From Euwallacea fornicatus (lineage: Eukaryota > Arthropoda > Insecta > Coleoptera > Curculionidae): a stretch of DNA of 64,000 nt. Below the pieces are notes generated by a model that was not told where the DNA came from, did not search any database, and worked only from the letters and a program-made list of their open reading frames with translations. The first letter of the stretch is position 1; each line of letters starts with the position of its first letter. Made by a program: the position numbers and the translations under genes. Positions 57,118-64,000 of this stretch are shown piece after piece. The stretch covers positions 1,426,001 to 1,490,000 of the forward strand of contig NC_089556.1 in NCBI RefSeq assembly GCF_040115645.1. The letters are read 5' to 3'.

Positions 57118-58953
57118 AACTAAAGTATATGTCATGTACGAATTGCCGTTTTATAATGGGAATTAGGAATTGTTTAAAAACTAGAGCAAAGAACACTTTC
57201 TCATTTCCAGAACAAAATTCTGGAGTGGGTCAAACTGAAAATGGGTATTGGAAAAGTAAACACAAAACAGCTGTTTTTAACCAGCAAAAAACAAAACACG
57301 GCCACAGCAGCTTTGGTCATTGTCCAATTGATTAGTACTCTGAATATGATAGGAACATGTGAGAGTGAGAAAGAAATTTTCGTTGATTTTGATTGGTTAA
57401 AAAATTTCATTCGCTATTGTCATTGGTCAAAATTTCTGTTTTCACTCTCACATGTTCGTAGTTTCTATAGAATTGAGACCCAAATCAACAACAATGTTTT
57501 TTTGACAGTTCAATTGAATCGCCATTGATAGCTATTAATCAAAACACAATTCTGCAAATCTTTGTTATTTATTATTAAATGATAGTCACGTGTTCCGAAG
57601 GTATATAAAGTAAGTATGAACTAAACCTCATTAAGTGTTAATTTGGCTGCATTAACGTTGGGGCAACACATAGGATATCTGGCAAAAGGAAGCCATTCCC
57701 CTAATTACAGGTTCTTCGATCGTAATCAAATTTAAGTGTAGTTTTTTGGAACTATTACATGGAGACTGCAACTAATTGAAGGCTAAATAGAAATACTTCT
57801 CAATTATTTTCCTAAACCTACAGAGTGATATATTTTCCAAGTTTGCCCTTCTTGTTTCTTTCTGAACTTTCTCATGGTATGGTAATGACCATTTATTTGG
57901 CAATATACGAATCCCGTGTTGCACTTAGGAAACTTTTTATCTCTTCGTTCTTTTCTTTATATACCAACGTTTTCCAGCTATTTTGTATCATTGAAAAGTG
58001 TCTAGGAATACAGGTAGAATTTTAATATTCCGACACACTGATATGTTAACATTTCTCTTTCAGCGTCTTTCCAAGTAGTAAAGATACCAATGGGCTTTTT
58101 ATATTAAACTTGTTCAGAATTTATTGAACTTCAGAATTCTGAAAAAAAAGTTACAGTTCTAGAAAAATAATTTTGTCTCCATCGAGACGCTAAGTTAATT
58201 TTATGTCTGGAAAGTTGCAAATTATGAGTAAATTTTGTTTTTATTTATTCATTAATCCTTAAATATATTTATTCGACTCATGTGTTTCATCCATTTATTG
58301 TTGAATTTGAATGAACACGTAAGTGATTTGTTGGCCGCTTGTTTTCTGAGATAAATATTCTATCTATACATCTATCTCTCTTCCTGAACACATTTTAAGA
58401 AACTTTTTGTCAGATATGAACATTTTGAATCTCTTTTGTTATATTGTACATTTGTTCCAAAATACTTAGCATCGCAACTACCAAACGAACATAATTGGAA
58501 TGTACTGCTAAGTTGCACCTTGACATTCTGCAAACATATTTTACCTGTAATTTGCCATGTTACTGTCATATACATGTCAAGTGTTTGCACTTACATCATT
58601 ACTCCTACTACTATTAACATTCTTAAACTGGTTTACACTCATGCATGGAGTCAAACAATTGTTGCACATCTTCTAAATATAAAATTTTACCCTGTTCAAA
58701 AGATAACTAATCATTAATGATTCATATACATTATCTATAATGTAGGTACTTATTGTATGTTTGTTATCTTGATTTAAATTATTAAATTGAATGTGGACTG
58801 TGGACACATAACTATATTGAAATTATTGCAACCAGTGATTATTTGGTGCCTAGCTCTTTAAAGGTAGTAAAACTAGCAGATATCATATCTTTTCACCATT
58901 AATATTAATTTATTGTAGATGAAACATTAATATTAATAATACTTTTTTTGCAG
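57118..58953. other. Upstream of PDE12; promoter-like elements, no exon found
   Basis: Contains the hairpin at 57345-57460 and a CACGTG E-box at about 57588, followed by CCGAAG|GTATAT, a possible donor that could end a 5' untranslated exon of PDE12. The rest, 57650-58950, is AT-rich with no recognised exon, although an upstream PDE12 exon must exist because its first recognised exon begins at an acceptor (58953). Confidence 0.4.
57345..57460. repeat. Inverted repeat with flanking ATTGG boxes
   Basis: AACATGTGAGAGTGAGAAAG (about 57354) is mirrored by CACTCTCACATGTT (ending about 57456). The two arms are about 28 bp with a few mismatches. GATTGGTTAA and CATTGGTCAA in the spacer, and CCAATTGATT just before, resemble CCAAT-box (NF-Y) sites. 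It may be promoter architecture or a small MITE. Confidence 0.5.
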
Positions 58954-58978
58954 GGAAGACGTTTGCAAATATATAATT

Positions 58979-61114
58979 ATGTCGAATTCAGAATTAAGAA
59001 TTGCTTATCTCAGGGAATTTGATACATCTATCTGTGATATTCGTTTTACCCTGACTGTAAAAACTAAAACGGGAAATACATTAGAAAAAGACGTTATTGG
59101 TTTTGCAAAAAATTTCGAAACTTTGGCGGACTTAAAGAAAAGCATTGAAGAAAATGTGGTGGCCCTCAGCTGCAATAATACAGAGATTGATCGTAATGAG
59201 AATTGTAAAGATCATGAGCTGTGTGATTTACCAAAAAAAACGCTAATAATAAAGTTTCTGAAAATTGATAAGGATCATAGAGATAGCATAAAAATTAAAG
59301 ACTTTATCAAACTGAAGGAAGATAAAATACTTCAAGTGTGCGACCAAAAATATGCTATTATAACTAATGCCCCATTTATAAGGATGGTTAAGTTGCCTTT
59401 TTCTATATCTACCAATTTCCCAGTAGAACCGATTACATTTCAAGCTTATAACCTGGATAGAAAGACTTCTAAATTCATTTGGTTGAAATCCATTGACCAG
59501 AACGTTTGGCACAAAATCGCTGAGGGATACAGATACGACGTTACAGAAGACGACTTAGATCATTACTTGAAATTCTTTTGTGTACCTTATAACAGCCACC
59601 AAATTAAAGGTCCCGTAGTAGAAGCTATTTCCGAGTATAAGGTTAATAATGTGCCACAATTGCCTGAATGCCCCTTTGAGAAAAGGCATTGTTTAACTAG
59701 AGAAGCGTTAAAGGGAAATAAGTATGTGTAATTTAATTTTAAAATTAAACAATTTAACATCTGTTTTTTCCTGAGGATAAGGGTTGTGACTTACAATGTT
59801 TTGGCTGATCGCTACGTGGACTTTGATCAGTTTGATTATACACATCCAAAGTTTCTGGGTGTTCATTACCGAAAAAAACTTATTATGAAGGAATTGGAAG
59901 GTAATTAATGATTCGTCGATCATTGCGCATTTCTTATGTTAAAAATTCCAGGATATAAAGCAGATATTATATGTTTGCAAGAGGTGGACGACATGCAGTA
60001 TAAAGCTTTCTATAAAAACCAATTTAAAAAAAGGGGATATGAAAGCATTTTTAACAGGAAGGGCAATTGCATTCCCGAAGGTTTGGTATGTGCCTTTAAG
60101 GCAAACAGATTCAAGTGTGTGTAATAGAGGTTTTGAAGGTTTGAGTTGCAAACATTCATTTTTAGTCTGATGGAAACTAAGCAATTGGTGATGTCAGGCT
60201 CATTAGATCGCAAACAATTTAAAAAAATCCTGGATTTGTTGAACACGAACAGTGACGTAAAGAAAGAGTTTCTTCGCCAGAAAACCTCATTGCAAACCAC
60301 CATTTTGCAAGACTTACATACCAACAATATCGTGATAGTAGGAAATACTCACTTATTTTATCATCCGGACGCCAACCATATAAGACTGCTGCAAGCCTTC
60401 ATGGCCACGCTTCACTTGGGAAATTTGAAAGATCGTGTAGTCAAGGTAAATTAAAGTAATGAGATTTAAACAGATTAGGTGAACAAATCTTTTAATATTT
60501 AGGAAAGCAATAGACGTGGTAGGGTGGGGATAATATTTTGTGGCGATTTTAATAGTGATGTATCAAAGTCCCTTTACGATTTCATGGTAGCAGGAACTAT
60601 TAATCCAGAGCATGAAGACTGCACTAAAAGTAAGTTATAAAAGGTATTTTTAATATGAGAATTTCATCCACTACGTTTGCTGAAAGCTATAGATATTTTT
60701 ATTAGATGAAAAACTTTGTGCACTCGTACTTCTTTCGTTCTAAAAGAATCCCTGCATATTACTCTAAAATTATCGGATTATTTTCAGTGTACTTATTATA
60801 TACGATGAAATTACTCAGTAAAACACCTTCAATCTTACCATTTCGTCCTTTCAGTTTCCCCTTCAGGAGACGCACTGCTTCACCACAAACTCCGTCTAAT
60901 TAGCGCCAGTGGAACTCCTAAATATACAAATTACACGAAAGACTACAAAGGCTGTTTAGACTATATTTTCGTCGACAGTTTGAAATTTTCTGTGATCCGA
61001 CAAATTCCGGTTCCGACTGCTGAGGAACTGAAGCAATACGTGGGTTTGCCGAACGAGGTTTATCCTTCCGATCATTTGTCTCTAGTTGTAGAATTGGACT
61101 TTAAGTCTAGATAA
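58979..61114 (+). CDS. 2',5'-phosphodiesterase 12 (PDE12), EEP nuclease family
   Basis: Coding exons are 58979-59721, 59776-59900, 59952-60114, 60166-60445, 60503-60629 and 60855-61114. All are GT-AG and phase-consistent, giving 565 residues (human PDE12 has 609). PDE12 degrades 2',5'-linked oligoadenylates and trims mitochondrial poly(A) tails in the matrix. The N-terminal half (residues 1-245) matches the PDE12 beta-sandwich region only in outline. The catalytic half shows the endonuclease/exonuclease/phosphatase motifs IRVVTYNVLADRY, ADIICLQEVD (metal-binding Glu), NTHLFYHPDANHIR, IFCGDFNSD (catalytic Asp and Asn), GCLDYIFVD and YPSDHLSLV (catalytic His). The first listed exon starts after an acceptor at 58953, and the frame stays open upstream (EDVCKYII before the Met), so an upstream coding exon with a targeting peptide is possible. 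ATTAAA lies at 61159-61164. Confidence 0.94.
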
Positions 61115-61164
61115 CTCCGAGTTTATTGTTATTGTCGACGATATTAACATATTTTAATATTAAA

Positions 61165-62629
61165 GTTATATTTTATTGATGATAGCTGAATTTTATTTTA
61201 AAGCCTGGTTTATAGATCCCCTTAATGTGTCGTAACACGTATCGTTAAAAGTTATTAAAAAGTTTGCGCCATGTCCAACTTTTCGATCTGACCACATTTG
61301 AGAAACTTACGTGTGAATATTGATAGACGAGAATTGAGAAAGCCGACAGGGTGTTTTAAAAAATTGGATTTGTAGTTTTATGGCGTATGTATCCAGATTT
61401 TCTACATTTGATATATTCGATTCAAAATTAAAAAATAACATTGTAAACTAATATGATTTCAAACCAACGGTAATTCCAAAAATAAGGCAATATTTGAGCT
61501 TTCATCAAAAGTTGATCAAGTTTAAAAAAATTTTGAGTCTCAGTTTTTGAAAAAAAACCATTTTCTTCTAGAAAAAATTCGATATTCATATGTTCATTTC
61601 ATACGTAATATAAGAATTGTCAGGGATACTTGGCATATTCTTGTTAGTCTCAAAATAAAACAAATATTTATTAAACGGCTTTATTTAAAAAAATGTTTTC
61701 TGTTCACATTTTTTGCACTTTCGAGATCACAGTATAACAAAACTATAAAAATGGACGCTAGGAATAAAAGACAAACAATCTTCCCTGAATGGCGTCCTAA
61801 ATATCACAATGACTCGCCTGTGGCAAAACATCTATGACTCGAGAGAACTATGTTTAGCATTACAAATCTAATTTTGTAAGAGTACACGATGCGATCAACA
61901 CACAAGAGATCCGGCAAACTACCTGATATCTTGGTTACAACTTCAACATGTTTTCCCTTGAAATTTATGATAATTCAGAAATAGAGTCCTTATAATAACA
62001 TTTTGACGTCAGTCACAAGTCAGATTTTAACGACTATCAACCAAATCCGCCGTAATATGTTTGTAGGCAATGTCCCGTGAATTTATAGCAACTTTCGCTG
62101 TATAACTGTTAATGTTTCTGAAGTCCCAATAAAAAGCAACAGATTTGGAATACACTATACGCAAAATACTTTTCTGTTTTTTTTTTCCGAATCTGCTTTT
62201 CAACTCATCGAAATTCAATTTTAAAAATTATATAAAATCAGATCTCTCAGGAATTGACCACTCGCATTTTTCTGCAAACATCAATTCTAAATTTTGTATG
62301 TACTGGGCTCAAATAAACGACTCAAAAAGGGTGCATAAAGAGCCACATTCAGGCAAAAACATTCAAATGCCACTCTCAGAAACCTTCTCCGCTATTTGAT
62401 CACACCATCAACATACTTATAGACCAGGACAAGAAACATTTCGGAAATCAATCAAAAATCACAGAGCCAAAAAGCTATGTGGAATATCCCATACTCAGTA
62501 ACTACAATTTTCTGAAGCGGGTTTTATAGTGGAGCCGACAAGGAACAAGTAGCACCGCTTAAAAACACCCGTTCGCTATATGCATATTGCGCTCAATTAA
62601 ATGCTATAAAAGTTATCTTATGGGTCAGT
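61165..62629. other. Gap between PDE12 and ATAD3 genes
   Basis: PDE12 (plus) and ATAD3 (minus) converge here. The sequence is AT-rich and shows a solo ACAGGGTGTTTTAAAAAATT repeat end near 61350. I see no exon and no clear minus-strand AATAAA for ATAD3. Confidence 0.5.
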
Positions 62630-64000
62630 CTATTTCCTCTTTTTCGGTTGGGCTTTACTCGTTTCCGTCGATTTACTGCAAGTTGGGGATTTGGTTTCGG
62701 TTTCTTTCTGATATTCGATAGCTAAAGGTGCGTTGTAATCAATTGCTTTAGGTGTTACGGGGATGTATGAGTCTTCTTTTTCTGAGTGGTAAAAACTTTT
62801 GGATTTATCTTTTTCTTGTTTCGACTGCCATTCCACCTGAAAAAAAAAGGAACATTGAGCAAAAAATTTAATGCAACGAAACTAAAGTAAATATTAGAGT
62901 GACCTTGGATTGATTTCAGAAAAAAAATAAAAAGAAGTTGTAATAAACGACAACTTTGACCATTGAATTTTGAAGTTCTAAAGCTGTTAATGCCTTTTAA
63001 TCTCCACAAATTATTATAATCATAGAAAAGGGAAAAAATCGTGATCATTGAAAAACATACTATTTCCTATTTACTTACCTTTTGCTTATGTTGCATGACA
63101 TGGTCTTCAACTATAGTCAAAACCATTTTTTCAGTTAAGATACCGACCTCGGATGCGTAGGCTGCCGCCTGCCATGCCACTCCCAGTTTCGCAATTTCTC
63201 TTCCAGACATGCCGTCCGTCATTTCAGCCATAGTCGTACAGAGGGCACTGTAGTCGAAGCTATCTACTTTTAATCTCCTAGTTAAAAAAAAAAGATTATT
63301 AGCGTTTTTCACTAACCGCACTAAGACGGTGTGAAGGTATCTCTCATTTGTTAAATCAAGGGCCAAACGATCTACTACTCGTAAGAGCAATGTGAGCAGT
63401 AAACAAATTGTTTAATGATATACAGAAAACTGTAGGTTTATCTATAACTTGCTCACAGAGAATGCTGAGGAGAAAAATTCTACATTTAGGTCTATAATTG
63501 GAAGAATGTAAATTTAACCCAGAGTTACCCAATGAAATAATACCTTGTTCCTTCCGTTGCCGGTTCCAAAACAAACTTTTGAAAATATAATCTAATTAAT
63601 CGTTCCCGTTCATCCAAACCAGGCAAGAGAAACTCGACCATTTCATCCAGTCGGTCGTTTACGGCCCAATCGAATTGTTCGGGAGTATTGGACGCCAGCA
63701 CCAACATAAATTTGTCACTTTGTTCACCTAAAAATTCATATTTCTTGTTTTTCCATGGTCGCAAAGCTATTTAAGGATTTCAATTTTTGAAATATGGTTT
63801 GACTAAAAAAACTTGGTAACTCAGCAGTTTCAGCACATCAGCCAACATTTTTTAATACAAAACTATCATATTTAAGGTCTCTCCAATTGAGAATATACAG
63901 GGATGGAGCAGTTGTAAATGACACTTACCAGTTCTGTAAAGAAAGGCATTAAGTACTGCTCTTAAATCCTCAGATATATTTTCCGAAGATCTCTTTCCCA
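62630..64000 (-). CDS. ATAD3 (AAA domain protein, mitochondrial), C-terminal part
   Basis: The gene enters from the right edge. Exons seen, in transcript order, are 64000-63929 (partial), 63727-63544, 63277-63079 and 62836-62630, with GT-AG junctions and matching phases. ATAD3 is an inner-membrane AAA+ ATPase that helps organise nucleoids, cristae and ER contacts. The visible part covers the end of the AAA module: SENISEDLRAVLNAFLYRTG, FMLVLASNTPEQFDWAVNDR (sensor 1 Asn and the arginine-finger region), LPGLDERERLIRLYF, then the helical lid with MTDGMSGREIAKLGVAWQAAAYAS (sensor 2), and a Lys-rich tail, SKAQPKKRK, before TAG at 62632-62630. The N-terminal coiled coil, membrane segment, Walker A and Walker B lie beyond the window. 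The Drosophila orthologue is belphegor. Confidence 0.95.

Overview
This window is nuclear DNA of an arthropod, most likely an insect and plausibly a beetle (low confidence on the order). The evidence is AT-rich sequence, genes split by many 49-60 bp GT-AG introns alongside a few multi-kilobase introns, AATAAA/ATTAAA polyadenylation signals, clear orthologues of animal genes, and dense inverted-repeat DNA transposons whose ends read TATACAGGGTG. There is no bacterial-style operon, CRISPR array or rRNA operon.

Layout. 1-11230 is gene-poor and repeat-rich; it holds two large terminal-inverted-repeat elements (2817-4554 and 6672-7640). 11322-35410 is occupied by one long plus-strand gene, a Ras-like small GTPase of the RASL11 type. 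It has four coding exons (18913, 21229, 31237, 35099), a probable TATA promoter with a non-coding first exon near 11350-11497, and introns up to 10 kb. Those introns contain a nested Tc1 element (22007-24665), degenerate DDE-transposase remnants and a tandem duplication. 36043-39680 shows nothing recognisable.

39738-64000 is the gene-dense half. It carries secernin (minus, 39738-41592), citrate synthase (plus, 42422-51888, head-to-head with secernin), a JMJD7-type JmjC hydroxylase (minus, 52783-53881, 5' end not found, tail-to-tail with citrate synthase), an intronless SIAH/SINA-like RING protein of odd architecture (plus, 55628-56767), 2',5'-phosphodiesterase 12 (plus, 58979-61114), and the C-terminal part of ATAD3 (minus, 62630 to beyond the window end). 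Citrate synthase is mitochondrial, and PDE12 and ATAD3 families act in mitochondria, so three of the six genes in this half serve that organelle. They are separate transcription units and I see no shared regulation.

The most striking structure is a 949 bp fold-back element (46125-47073) in citrate synthase intron 1. Its two 425 bp arms are almost identical, and it is inserted inside an older terminal-inverted-repeat element (45688-47313). Other points worth a second look are the degenerate switch-II region of the RASL11-like GTPase, the RING module placed at the C-terminus of the SIAH-like protein, and a 54-nt intron in JMJD7 that is open in frame and so easily missed. I did not find a convincing unknown multi-gene system.
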